Program-made: the position numbers and the translations under genes | Shown: positions 12,267 to 23,800 of the stretch, one piece after another | How positions within the stretch are numbered: position 1 is the stretch's first letter | Layout: every line of letters starts with the position of its first letter | The notes under the pieces: generated by a model | Database searches by the model: none | Told to the model about the DNA's origin: nothing | The model's input: the letters and a program-made list of their open reading frames with translations, nothing else | DNA from: Luzula sylvatica | Lineage: Eukaryota > Streptophyta > Magnoliopsida > Poales > Juncaceae | Length of the DNA stretch: 64,000 nucleotides | Assembly (NCBI GenBank): GCA_946800325.1 | Contig: OX326957.1 | Location: 24,429,554-24,493,553 of the forward strand | Direction: 5' to 3'

Positions 12267-12554
12267 ATGGAGCCAGAACTTAACCTAAACTTATCTCTAG
12301 AGCCATCTTCTCCTCCAGAACCAGAAAGACTATTCACTTGTAACTACTGCAATAAGAAGTTCCAAACTTCACAAGCCCTTGGTGGCCATCAGAATGCTCA
12401 CAAGATTGAACGAACCATAAAAAGGACTCGAGAAATCGAGATGTCGAAGAAGAGACAACTCGATGAAGTTTCTGTAAGCAGAAAGAGAAAGGATGAAGAG
12501 AGTACTGAGAATGTGCCGGATCAAAATCAAATCGACCTAACGCTCAAGCTCTGA
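12267..12554 (+). CDS. Small single-C2H2 (QALGGH) zinc-finger protein with EAR-type motifs
   Basis: This is an uninterrupted 95-aa, single-exon gene. Residues 23-46 form one C2H2 finger (C25, C28, H41, H45) with the plant-specific QALGGH motif at 36-41. An LxLxL EAR-type repressor motif lies near the N-terminus (LNLNLSLE, 5-12). A second leucine-rich DLTLKL motif forms the C-terminus (90-95). Lysine/arginine-rich stretches at 49-73 could serve as a nuclear signal. Plant proteins of this layout are nuclear DNA-binding repressors controlling organ, trichome or floral development. At 95 residues it is shorter than most ZFP/KNUCKLES-like members, but both ends carry the expected motifs, so it looks complete. 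The exact orthologue cannot be named. Confidence 0.85.
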   Translation: MEPELNLNLSLEPSSPPEPERLFTCNYCNKKFQTSQALGGHQNAHKIERTIKRTREIEMSKKRQLDEVSVSRKRKDEESTENVPDQNQIDLTLKL

Positions 12555-12892
12555 GACGTGTTTAGATCTCTCTTACAGCTGGTACTGTGACAGGTGCTTT
12601 TGTTTTTAATTGGTTTTATTTTGAATCTATTTTTTTAGTATTTTGATTTATTGAAAGAATGAAATATTTTATGTTATTTTCTACATAATTAACCTCACAA
12701 ACAGGTTTTTTTATGATAAAAATCTTTTGGTGAGGTAATTTTATGGTGAATTCATCGATTCAGTTTTCAGTTTGTGAAAGGATGAACAATTTTTTTTTTG
12801 TTTCGTGTATTTTCCAATCTTCACCGATTTAAAAAGGGGTTATCATTTGTGATCAAAATTGTTTCTTTTTTGAAAGAAATATGGCGTCCTCT
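12555..12892. other. 3' flank of the zinc-finger gene
   Basis: AT-rich sequence, presumably 3' UTR and spacer, up to the LINE remnant at about 12893. No gene was seen. Confidence 0.5.
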
Positions 12893-13380
12893 TGCGATCA
12901 TGCGCACAAACTCCATTAATAAACGAATAAGTTACCAAAACCGATCACCAGATAGATGTTTTAGATAAAAGGAAAAAAACTTTACAAAATAATAATTATT
13001 ATGTACAAAACACCCAAATAACGTAAGTATGAGAAAGATCGTATTGTTAGTTCTTTGTCTCAGGGAGGGTGATCATGCAGCCTATTTTTTCGCGTCCTCG
13101 TCAGCATTTTAGTTTCTTCTATTATAAAGCGATGAATCATGGGTCATGCATTCGTGTCGAAATATTCTATTACAATGCTCCTTCCATATAGCAAATGCAA
13201 TGAATAGGCCTTTTACGATGCATTCGGGTTGTTCGTTGCTTCCTAGTTGATTGGTTAGGTCCGGTACCGGGTGTGAATAAGGTCCATATGGATATCGAGA
13301 AGGCGCACTCTCCTTTCACGCACGACACATGATACAACCATTTCCGAGCCTCCATCCCCTCCTTCGTGATCAAAATTGTA
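12893..13380 (-). pseudogene. LINE 3'-end remnant (zf-RVT region and 3' UTR)
   Basis: On the minus strand, 13373-13170 encodes a fragment with EARKWLYHVSC and ECAFSISIW, the C-terminal zf-RVT style of plant LINE reverse transcriptases. The same coding fragment and the same 3' UTR occur on the plus strand at 23160-23800. The 3' UTR alone recurs at 58713-59035. The shared end is recognised by the phrase CACAAACTCCATTAAT at about 12908. The copy is broken and lacks the catalytic RT core. Confidence 0.7.
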
Positions 13381-14470
13381 ACTCTTTATATTGATGAGTG
13401 GAGGAACCGAAACTCTATTTCAATTGTGAAGGGTACTTTCTAAATTATGATACATTGTTAAAATAATTCTTATGCACATAAGATTAATTTGTAAATTAAT
13501 TGCACACTACAAATTTCTAAATTTGAGCTCTAAAAACAGTATGGTTGATAAAAAAAAGTAGAAAGTAAGGACAATTCAAGCTGCCCTTATTAAAATACAG
13601 ACTCGTGGTTAATCTCCTGAACTACATTTGAGAAATTTTAACTGTTTATTTATACGTTTCGGAACATTGAATATTGAATATACTTTTCATTTTGCATCAA
13701 TATATTCACTCAAGTGAAAACATACGAAATATATTTTACATGTCATATCGAATTCGAAACAAACAAAATTAGTATTATCAAGGCACTATTTGTGTACAAC
13801 TTGTGATCCCAACTTGCTCTTCACTTTTCCATAATGAGGATAATGACACCACATCCTATCGGCAAGAGGGGGAGAGAGATATTTTATTTGGCACGTGACG
13901 AAATTCTGTGATGCTAAAATGGTAATGATCATTAAACATGCACCAACATAAATAGTGCTTATTGGTAATTGGCTATCAAAGATTCTCTACACATAGCAAG
14001 ATTACATGGGACCGATCCCCTTGGTTTCGAGATTGATACGGATATACAATGATGAATTTTATATTATATATTTATGTAAATAATTTATAATATTAACCAC
14101 TAAAATATTTGTTATTCGGTATTGTTGTTTATATATATGGCCTTTTTTTGTATTATGAAGACATGAGAGAATTATATATGCTATTTTGTTGTTTATATAT
14201 TTTTTTTAGAAAATAATAGAGTAGTCTCTTATGTCCTACTTCTATTGCATTTTATATATAGAGTTTATTAGAATCATACAAGAGAGAAGGTATTTGTCCT
14301 AAATGATTAAAAAATTATTCCTAAATACCTTCATATGAAACTTATATGATCTAGACCCTATATCTACAACCTGGTTATTGGATTACCCCAGAAACTAATT
14401 CCAATATAAACCTGGAAGCTATTTCCATTGCACAATCCTTGAAACCAATTCCTTTACTCATTTTAACCTA
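13381..14470. other. Non-coding AT-rich spacer
   Basis: No open frame of note or terminal repeat was seen. A CCTAGGTATAAATATCCC promoter-like string lies near 14466. CT-rich DNA follows, but no gene could be linked to it. Confidence 0.5.
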
Positions 14471-14557
14471 GGTATAAATATCCCTCTTTAAGCCTCCGGC
14501 TCTTCTTCTGTACTCTCGCCTCTTCCTCTTTCTTCTCCCCTCCTATACTTTCTTCTT

Positions 14558-14790
14558 CTCTTTGCCTCGCCTATCCGCCCCTGTAAGCCCTCATCCAATA
14601 AACCGATGAATCCGAGAGATGAAGATTATCAAGCAAGTAGATCGATGAATCGCCAATTTCTCTTCTCTTTGCCTCTCCTATTCTTCTCCGGAAGACCTCC
14701 TCTAATAGAGCAATAAATCGAGAAATGAAGATCTGTCTAGCAAGTAGATCTATGAAGCACCTATTCCCTTTCTCTTTGCCTCGCCTAATC
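14558..14790. repeat. 107-bp tandem repeat, about 2.2 copies
   Basis: The phrase CTCTTTGCCTCGCCTA (one mismatch in the middle copy) starts at 14558, 14665 and 14772, exactly 107 bp apart. The intervening DNA also aligns (ATGAAGAT..AGCAAGTAGATC). It lies just beyond the 3' side of the large LINE. It gives a spurious minus-strand frame. Confidence 0.8.
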
Positions 14791-15019
14791 TCATCCTTCT
14801 TTATCTCTTCAGCACTGGATCGTGGAGTTTGCCTGTTAAGCGTTGGCATCCTCGATCAAATCTAACAGTCTACTATGAATAGCTTGAAAGGTATGATCTC
14901 CTTCCTCTGCTTCTCCATTTGCTTTTTCTCTTTGCATATTTGCTCGATCTTCCTCTGTCAGTTCATAGTTGAACCACCAGAGCTTGTCTGTTTCTCTTAG
15001 ATCTGAACTCGAATTAGGG

Positions 15020-18000
15020 TTAAGGATTTTTTTCATTAATTTGGTTATTTCTTTCTCTTGTATCGTAATTTCTCTTATTTTGAATATCATTGTTGATTCT
15101 TATACTGGTACCAGTATTTCTACTGTTACTTGTACCAGTACCAGTATAGCTCCATTGCTCGTTTTGTTGCTCCTTTCCTCCATATGTTGTATTTCCAGTA
15201 TTGAGACTTCTACTACTGGAATTGGTACCAGTGTTTGAACTGATATTAGTACCGGTACCAGCACTGAGCCTTCTGTTACTGAAACCAATACTAGTGTTGG
15301 TACTAGTACTAATTTCAGTATAACTTCTTCCTTGCCCCATTTGCCTGTTGTCTCTAGACCTTGCATTTCCTGTGTAATTAAAAAAGTCAGTGTAGTATGT
15401 CTCTTCTTTGTTATTTGCATTAGAAATTGCATCATTTATATTATCAGAATATATTTTATTTATTATTGAATTATTTGCTAATTTATTTATTTTATATTGA
15501 TAGATTATATGATCAACTACTTGCCAGTCAAGGAAGATTTGATTTGTAAATGTTCTCCTACACCTCTCAAGCCAGATTTGGTACAAGAATATGCAGATAA
15601 GTACCTTAGTTTCCTTGTCTTCAGTTTTACTAGTTATTAATTCTAAGGGTTTAAATGCATTTTGGTATTGTTTATTAATTCCTAATGTTCCATTCAATTT
15701 TTCCCAAACTATTTTTGCAAATGGACACTGATTGACTATGTGTTCCACATTTTCTTCAGATTTTTTTGCATAATACACATCTATTGGTCAAAGACCAGCC
15801 TCTTTTTTGCAAATTATCCACTGTAAGAATCTTATTTAAATATAATAACCATATATAAATTTTTATTTTTAGTTCTACATTCATTTTCCAGATTTTTGAA
15901 TAATGTGCTTTAACATAAACACCTTCAATTAATACTTTATATGTACTACTACAGGTATACTCTCTATTATTATTCCAAGACCACTGAAAAACATCTTGTT
16001 GAGCTGGATTGAGATCAAGTGTGCTACAAGATTGTTCCAATTGAACAAACTGCTCTTGAGCTACACTAGAGAGAGGTACATTCAATCCCAAACTATAATA
16101 TAGGTTATTTTCATTCATCATTTTTATAAATATTCCACTGTGCCATTTTTATTTTCTGCAAATGAGTATAGTTCTGAGTACTTATGTACCAGAGGCTTTT
16201 TGCACCATCTTGCTTTCCAAAAATTTGAATTTGTACCACTCCCAATGATTATATTTATACTATATGATTAAAGAACTCATAATTTTTTAGTACATCATTC
16301 CAAAAATAAGAATTTTTATTATGATTATATTCTTCATTTAAAGGATTTTCAATTAAATTAAACCAATCTAGTCTACCCTCAGAGTTATAATATAACCATA
16401 GCCATTTTATTAATAACACATTATTAAATATTTCTAAGTTTAAAACTCCTAAACCTCCTTTTCCTTTTGGTTGATATACAATGTCCCAATTTACTAGGTT
16501 ATAACCACTTGTGCTATTTTCTTTCCATAAAAAGTTTTTCATAATTTTATCTATTTATTTAATAACCCATTTTGGAAATTTAAACACATTAAAGTAGTAT
16601 ATAGACATGGCAGTTAGTACTGAGTTCATAAGGACTAATCTGCCTGCCTTGCTTAACATACTCCCTTTCCATCCAGTTAATTTATTTATAATTTTTTCAA
16701 TTAAAATTAAATAATCTTCCTTAGATGGCCTTTTATAATGTAAAGGTAACCCTAAATAATTTATCGGGAATTTTGCCAATTTTACAATTTAATTCTTTAG
16801 AAATATTTTCCAATTCCTCAACTGCTATATTTAAACCTATAACTTCTGATTTATTAAAGTTCATTTGAAGCCCTGACTCCTGTCCAAATATGTTTAAAAT
16901 ATATTTAATTCTTTTAATATTATTTATATTAGGTTTTAAAAACAATATTGAATCATCAGCATAAAATAAGCTTGTGTGAATATTCTGTAATGGTTTTATA
17001 ATATATTCCTTATCACTTAGATTTTCCAGTAATTTTGCAAGGACATCCATAACTAATAAAAATAAGTAGGTAGAGATAGGATCTCTTTGTCTTAATCCTA
17101 TTTTTAAGTGAATAAATTTTCCTGGATTTCCATTTAAAATTACCCTTTTAGTTCCTTGTAATACTGAGTTTTTTATCCATGAAATAAAGTTTTCTCCAAA
17201 TCCTCTTGCTATTAATATATTAATTAAAAAATCCCATAAAACACTATCAAATGCCTCATGAATATCTAATTTTAAAATAATTGATGGTGTTTTATTTCTT
17301 TTAGCTTTACATATTATTTTCCTTGCATAGGCATAATTTTTAGCAATGTTTCTTCCTTTTAAAAATCCCAATTGATTTTTTGATATCATTGCATTTATAT
17401 ATAAACTTAGCCTATTAGATAATATTTTTGAAAAAATTCTTTGAACACTTGATGTAAGGCTGATTGGCCTGAAATCTTTGGGCTCAATGGCATTATCCTT
17501 TTTAGGTACTAATGTGATATATGATGTATTAAATTTTGAAAGCCCTATTTTCCCTTCTTTATTAAATATTTCTAAAATTTCATATTTGATAATGTCCCAA
17601 TTTATTTAAAAAAATTCCCCTATAAAGCCACCTGGACCTGGACTTTTATTATCTTTCCAACTATTAATAGCATATTTTAATTCTTCCAACTATTTTTTTT
17701 TTCTAAAGATGATAAATCCAGTAATTCATTTTGATATATTTTCTTAAGATTTATACAACCATATTTTTTATCATTAATAATATTTTTTCCCATTAAGTCC
17801 TTATAAAAAGAAAATAATAAGTCTGCCTTACGCTTATGTTCCTTAAATTCCACCCCATGTTTATCCTTTAAAACAAATCATTGAATTGGATTTTTTAATA
17901 GAAGCATGTAAGTGAAATTTTTTTTGTGTTTGCATCTCCATTTTTGATCCAATTAAATTTAGATCTTTGTTTCCAATATATTTTATCTAATATAATTAGG

Positions 18001-19011
18001 GTTTCAAGTCTCATTTTTGCTTGCATCTTAAGCCAGTGTTCTATTTTTGTTAATGCCCTACTATCTTCCTTTTTATCAGCCCATTGTATGACTTTTTTAC
18101 AATTTTCCATTTGTGTGTTATATTTGATGTTTATATTTTTATTAAGTGCTTTTAATTCAAACCCTAATTTATTGTATTTTTCATATAACTCACTCATTGA
18201 TATACTCTTTTCATTAATTAGAGTTGATTTTATTAAATTTTGAAACTCATTTATTTTTAACCATTTTGATTCAAATCTAAACCCATTAAATTTAGGGTAA
18301 GTAGTATTAGCTTCATATAAAATTGGTATATGATATGAACATGTATTAATTCTTGCTATTAATTGGTAATTTGGGTATAAAGACATCCGTTCTTTATTGA
18401 TAATCATTCTGTCAAGTTTTGCCCGTGAATTTGAATTATTCCATGTGTATTTTCTTCCCTTTAATGGTAAATCTATTAAATTCATATTATTAACAAAATT
18501 CCTAAATTCACTTGTAAAAGCATTATTATTTCTATTTCCATTTCTCTCATTTATATGTAATGTTAAATTAAAATCACCCAAAATTACCCAAGGATAAATA
18601 TTATTATTTGCTATTAATGTAAGTTCACTTAAAAAATCAGGTTTTTCAATTAGTTTTGTAGGTCCATATACCCCTGTTATTAATAAAAATGTTCCATCCC
18701 ATTTAGTTTCTAATTTAACTGATATAATGTGATTGTTTTTTATAGTGCTTATATAGTTAAATTAGTTTTTATTCCATGAAATTAATATACCTCCTGATGC
18801 ACCTTTAGATTCCAAATAATCATATCCATTTAATTTAGATCCACAACATTCTATGTTAATTTTATCATTAATTAATTCCATTTTATTTTCTTGTAAACAA
18901 CATATATCAACTTTTTCATCTTTAATATTTTTAAGTACCATACTTTTTTTTATCATTTGAATTTAAACCCCTAACATTCCAGGATAATATTCTAAGTTTT
19001 TTATAATTCAT
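15020..19011 (-). pseudogene. LINE ORF2: endonuclease, reverse transcriptase, zf-RVT (broken)
   Basis: The frame opens at about 19011 with the canonical LSWNVRGLN endonuclease start, then shifts frame. LQENK (18.9 kb), GDFNLTL (about 18.57 kb) and KLDRM follow. The SDH active-site motif reads SYH (about 18.33 kb), so the key Asp is lost. An in-frame stop lies at 18762. The reverse transcriptase (17389-16555) has FLKGRNI, a decayed LRQRDPIS box and an intact FYADD catalytic box near 16.96 kb. The PINYLGLPL and W..SML..AGRL motifs follow after a frameshift. The zf-RVT zone (16121-15756) has RGWSL..CVLC. The tail to 15020 is unusual: low-complexity Thr/Gly/Asn/Ser repeats (TGTGTS, SSNTGTN) encoded by GGTACCAGT-type DNA repeats. 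Confidence 0.8.
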
Positions 19012-19047
19012 TTAATTATATAAATCTACCTCATTATGAGCAAGTAC

Positions 19048-20749
19048 TTAAGTACTATGCTCATCTAATATTTCATGTAATTCAGTATTAATATCATCAT
19101 TTATTTCTATACCAGTGGAATTTAGAATTTTAAGTATTTCATCTTTATTAACTATTTCCTGTGTATTCTCAAAATTTATAGACTTTGGTTCTATGATTTT
19201 AACTCTTGTTTTCTGCCTCCTATTCCTTTCTTTTTGAACCTCTTTAAATTTTACCAATTGTAACATTTCTACATGTAAATTGTAATGTCCAGATTGTTTA
19301 TTTAAAAGTCTAGAACTTCTTTTTTGTTGTTCATCCATTTTTACTGCTTTACTATTAATCTTATTATTATTTAATTTGATATTATTTTCTATTTGCATAT
19401 ATGTCTGATTAATGGATGTATTTTCTACTTGCTTTTCTCCTATCTCCAAGTTGTTTTGCTGTTGAGGTAAATTATTTCACTCCTTTATCTTTTGATTTTT
19501 ATTAATTGTATGAAAATAATCTTTTATCTTTTTCTGTTTAATTTCAGGAATATTCACATGCTCTAGAGATTCTGTTGAGTGTACTAAGAAATTAGAAGGA
19601 ACCTCATCAAAACTCTGAGCTGCTGAATTTTCTTCAATTGGTAATTTATGATTATATGAGTATTTAAATTCATTATTATCATTATATATGATGACTTCAT
19701 TACTTGTTTGACTTAAAGATGTATTATGTGTGAGGATTGATTGATCACAAGCAGATTTGATCACTGCTTGTGATTTGTTTGGTATATATGTGTTAATGAC
19801 CAACCTTTTTTTTGTGAATGCAAATGACAAAGAAGTTTGTGAGGAATATTCCATGTGTTTTATGCAAACTGGACCCTGGATTTCTTTATAAAAATGTTTG
19901 AGAAATGGAATTTGAAGAAATCGATTTATTTGTGAGAGATTTACATGATATAAACTTGAGCCCCTTTTATCTCAATAATAAAGTCTTGTTTGGATGAATT
20001 TGTAATCAAATTTTCTCGTATGGAGATAGTCTTTTTTGGTGTTTTTTTGATTTCAATTGTGCTTGTATTTTGAGATATAATTTGATTTTTATCTTTATTT
20101 TTAACCCTCCAAAAAGTTATTTTCTGTGTCTTCTTCTTCTGCCATATTTTAATTGGCTTTTTATTCATTATTATATAATTATTTTTAATTGGCATCCTTG
20201 CCTTCTCTTGATTTATTGTTTGTGTTGTGTTAATTGTGTTTTCCAATACTTTGAAGGTAATTTTCCAATTTTTATTATTCTTGTATGCACCTTGTTAATT
20301 GTAGTATTATCTATCTTCTTCATATTGACTGAAATTTGGTTTTTATTCATAGTTTTTTGAAAATTAGTGGTATTAATGTTATCATTTATAAACTATTTTC
20401 CTTTGTTTTTTAATGATGTGTTTGTCTTAATTACATATTGATTATATGTTGACCTTGAAAAAGTTTTCTGAGCATTCAAATCAGGTGTATTTCTATTTAT
20501 ATTCCAATCAGTTTTATTTTTATTTTCATTTATGATCTTAGTATAACAAAACTTCTGAATGTGACCAAATTTAAAGCATTTTAAACATCTGATAGGTTCC
20601 CTACATTGATACCTAAAATGAGTTGATGAGAGGCATCTAAAACATTTCTTATTAAATTGGTTTTTTTGTGAAGTATCTATTTGCCTTTGTTTTTTTGAAA
20701 CCAAGGTCCATTGATTTTCATTTGGATTGGTATTTTGCAGGACTTGCAC
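19048..20749 (-). pseudogene. LINE ORF1 remnant with two CCHC zinc knuckles
   Basis: At 20749-20393 two adjacent CX2CX4HX4C knuckles are intact (CFRCLSSTHFRYQC and CLKCFKFGHIQKFC), which mark a nucleic-acid-binding ORF1/gag-like protein. Downstream pieces in other frames (20246-19941, 19854-19477, 19449-19048) are Lys/Asn/Ile-rich and probably the rest of ORF1. The last two share a frame and are separated by a stop. No RRM-like domain was recognised. The copy is not functional. Confidence 0.7.
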
Positions 20750-20811
20750 ATAGGTCCATCAAGGTCCATTGATGGATTGGAATTTTTTTAAAAAGGAAGA
20801 CTTAGCTGAAA

Positions 20812-21062
20812 TGGAGAGCCTGCAGTCTTGGAATCCCTGAACGCACTGGAGAGCTTGAATTACTGGAGAATGGAGAGCTTGGTCTGGCTGGAGAGCTAGG
20901 TATCACTGGAGAATGTAGAGCTTGGCCTGACTGGAGAGCTCGGTATCACTGGAGTGCTTGAATTCACTGGAGAGCTTGATGGATAGCTTGTATCACTGGA
21001 GGTTTTGATCGCCGGAGATAGGACCCGGAGAACTTGAGACTTCTGGAACTGGTACACTACTT
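20812..21062. repeat. GGAGAGCTTG-based tandem repeats in the LINE leader
   Basis: At least ten variants of (A)CTGGAGAGCTTG/CGGTATCACTGGAG are packed into 250 bp just upstream (minus-strand sense) of ORF1. Spacing is irregular, about 20-35 bp. They lie where the LINE 5' UTR or promoter should be. Confidence 0.7.
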
Positions 21063-21069
21063 GGCGAAC

Positions 21070-22160
21070 TTGGAGAACTCAGGGCTACCGTAACCTCATG
21101 GATCTTCCATGTTTAATCTTACTTATGCTTTAATCATTCAGTTTGTATTAAACCCTAAAGAATTGAAGGGCTTAGCCTTTCTCAACGATTGGCCTATATA
21201 CCCTTTTCCTTCTTTAAGATTCTTTAAGCACTGAAGATACAATATATTGTATAACCTGACCCGCCTGAGTAGCTCACCTTAATAATCTCACTGCGTAGTG
21301 TTTCTAGATTTGTTCTTGTTGAAATCTTGAATCTTGGAAAATCCTTGTTGTTTATATACTGTTTATAAAAAGTAGGATTGGTTTATAGGAATTAAGTTAG
21401 AAATGTTTGAGAGTTTGTTGATAGTACCGAGACATATGTTTGTTAATAATCTCATAAATATATCTATCGGATTTCCGTTTTGTACCGAAAACTAGTTCGT
21501 ATTGTTTATCTATACTCATGAGATTGATTGTGTATACTTATTATAATTATCATGCAAAATTTTTATGGTTGTTATTTGTAAGTTTTGATTACGTGTGTTT
21601 AAATGTGTATATTTATTATTACTTAAATGTGTATATTTATTATTGCGTGTATTTAAATGTGTATCCTATTATTATAGATAAATTTTTTGTGATTCTTATT
21701 TTCAAGATTTTGATTATGTGTGTTTAAATGTGCCTATTTATAGTTGTTATTATAACTAATTTACTATAACAAAGCATGACATTAACTACAACGAAGTCTC
21801 CAATATTATTATTGGCCACAAAATATGACATTGACTATAACAGGCCGTCTCCAATAGTTCATAGGCAATAATTTGTATCTAATAATATAATTGTCTACCG
21901 TGAGGTTGTCGCCAATATTCTTATTGGCGATAACATTATTGGCTATAACCCTACATGACGTCGCCAAGAATATCATTGGCTACCACATGTAGGCTCGTAG
22001 CCAACAATAATAACCGTCACCAATAATTTTATTGGCAACAATGCAATTGGTCTTAGCCAATAACGAGTCATTGGGTCGTAGCAATAATAATATTTGCGAC
22101 GGCTAAATGGAGAATCCAAAAAACGAGTCATTGGGTCGTAGCAATAATAATCATTGGCTA
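21070..22160. other. Non-coding region with ATTGGC/GCCAAT repeats
   Basis: From 21.75 to 22.16 kb, words such as TATTGGC, CGCCAATA and GGCTACGA recur every 15-40 bp in both orientations. A 30-bp phrase (AACGAGTCATTGGGTCGTAG..) is repeated 60 bp apart at 22062 and 22122. This resembles subterminal repeats of a CACTA-type or similar DNA transposon, but no CACTA terminus was found. From 21.07 to 21.75 kb nothing is recognised. Confidence 0.4.
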
Positions 22161-22181
22161 CTCACGCACTCAAGCGCGCGC

Positions 22182-22223
22182 ACACACACACACGCACACA
22201 CGCACGCACGCACGCACGCATGC
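22182..22223. repeat. (AC)n/(CGCA)n microsatellite
   Basis: A run of CACACA passes into CACGCACG repeats. It accounts for the Ala/Thr/His-rich shadow frames here. Confidence 0.9.
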
Positions 22224-22277
22224 ACGGGGGCGGTTCCATATATTAGACTTCAAATAAGACCTCCATCGAACTACCCT

Positions 22278-22524
22278 AAGGAGAATCCAAAAAAATAAAA
22301 TCCAAAAAGAATCCACGCGTGCAAAATATATTGATGAAATTAGCAAAATATACAATTCAAATAAGCAAAATATACTGATGAATCTAATATGTTAACATAG
22401 TTAAAATTGAGAATGAAATAATATATTTTCAACAATATATTTTAATAAATACAAGAATATATTTTGTTAATTTCAATGGTATATTTTGGTCTTTGAATTC
22501 TTTTTTGAATTTTTTTTATGGATT

Positions 22525-22525
<1 letters not shown>
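22278..22525 (+). repeat. AT-rich dispersed repeat, copy 2
   Basis: It opens with GGAGAATCCAAAAA and CACGCGTGCAAAATATA and contains AGCAAAATATACTGATGAAT and TATGTTAACATAG. It is the reverse complement of the 940-1165 unit in content and order. It abuts a (TA)n run on the right. Confidence 0.5.

Positions 22526-22532
<7 letters not shown>

Positions 22533-22587
<55 letters not shown>
22533..22587. repeat. (TA)n microsatellite
   Basis: About 27 AT dinucleotides directly after the AT-rich dispersed repeat. Confidence 0.95.
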
Positions 22588-22590
<3 letters not shown>

Positions 22591-22748
22591 ACGTACTTCA
22601 CTTTTGACAATGAGGAACGATATTGGCAAACAATATTTACCCTTTCAAACAATGAATTTGAGCATCTGGACACATATTGGCAAATAAACACTCTAATTTC
22701 AATCAGCAACTAAATTTCGAAATGTAAACATAGAACTCATTTGGCATT

Positions 22749-22973
22749 TTAATTAGCCTTGGCGAATAATTTCTCCGCAGCCTCACAAATCAGTTTAAAT
22801 GAATGCTCTGGAGGCCAATGATTAACAGCTTCCTTCGCCTCTTCATTAGTAATTTCCCCATCGAGTGTGGGCGACCGTGTTAAAGGTTGCCCGAATAATT
22901 TGTCTAAATCCATGCCATCGTTTGCAACATGGGATTTCCCCATTAATGATACAAAGTGCTCGAAAATAGCTGT
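22749..22973 (-). pseudogene. Possible orphan last exon of an unidentified gene
   Basis: On the minus strand, a pyrimidine-poor but valid acceptor (TTTGTACAG) precedes an open frame of about 74 codons ending at a TAA at 22749. The peptide contains GMDLDKLFGQPL, EEAKEAVNHWPPEH and CEAAEKLF. It has normal protein composition, unlike the AT-rich surroundings. I do not recognise the family. With no upstream exons found and LINE debris next door, it may be a captured or relict gene fragment. Confidence 0.3.
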
Positions 22974-23159
22974 ACAAATGATACAAATACAGAGTGATAT
23001 ACTATATCAAAGCGGAGTGGTGTGTCAGCATTTAAATTTCCGGAGTGGTGTGTCCAGCAATTAAACAAGCTCAGAATTTGCGAATTTGTACTCCTTTATC
23101 CTGATCCACACACACTCTGTAGCCGAAACAATACCACTAAATTTGCACATAATTTTCTG

Positions 23160-23800
23160 GTCTACTCAGGGATAAAAAGTGTCATTTTGGATGGAAACAA
23201 TACCACTAATTCGCCTATGGCACTGCAAACCCCTGCCAAAACTTCTACTGTTTGGATGGAAACTCGTGCGCAACTGCCTACCAACTCTGGATAACTTACA
23301 AAGGAGGGGATGGAGGCTTGCAAGTGGTTGTATCATGTGACGTGCATGAGGAATCCATAAGACACTTGAATGGTGAATGCGCCTTTTCAATAGCCATATG
23401 GAACCTATCCACACTCGGTACCGTACCGGACCTAACCAACCAACTAGAACAGAACGAACAATCCGAATGCATTATAGAAGGCCTATTCATTACATTCGCT
23501 ATATGGCGGGAGCGTTGTAATGGCATATTTCGAGAATAATGCATGACCCCCCTTGATGATTCATCGTGTTATAATAGAAGAAATAAAGATATGGACGAGG
23601 GCACCAAGAAATAGGCTGCATGATCACTCCCCCGTGAGACAAAGAACTAACATTATGTTCTTTGTCATTCTTCCGCTATTCGGGTGTTTTGTATATAATT
23701 GTTTTTTTTTGGAAAGTTTTTTTCTTTTTCTAAAACCTCCATCTGATGATGGGTTATGTAACTTATTCATCTATTAATGGAGTTTGTGTGCGTCACCTAA
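23160..23800 (+). pseudogene. LINE zf-RVT and 3' UTR remnant
   Basis: Read across frames, 23200-23540 encodes LPTLDNLQRRGW, HEESIRHL, ECAFSIAIWNL and FAIWRERCNGIF, which is the zf-RVT tail of a plant LINE reverse transcriptase. Frameshifts break it. The 3' UTR to about 23795 matches the inverse copy at 12893-13160. The distal part from 23490 onward is shared with 58713 and marks the edge of the segmental duplication. Confidence 0.75.

Larger units (their letters stand above)
14840..21062 (-). mobile_element. Large decayed LINE (L1-type non-LTR retrotransposon)
   Basis: On the minus strand the order is a GGAGAGCTT-rich leader (about 20810-21060), ORF1 with two CCHC zinc knuckles, an apurinic-type endonuclease, reverse transcriptase and a zf-RVT tail. 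This is the full domain order of plant L1-like elements, about 6 kb. Several frameshifts and stops break both ORFs, so the copy is dead. The coding DNA is very AT-rich and its products rich in Asn, Ile and Lys. No poly-A tail or target duplication could be fixed, so both limits are approximate. Confidence 0.8.

Noticed and set aside
14571..14849. 92-codon minus-strand frame with repeated RRIGEAKRREIGDSS phrases
   Set aside because: Explained by the 107-bp tandem repeat; no recognised domain.
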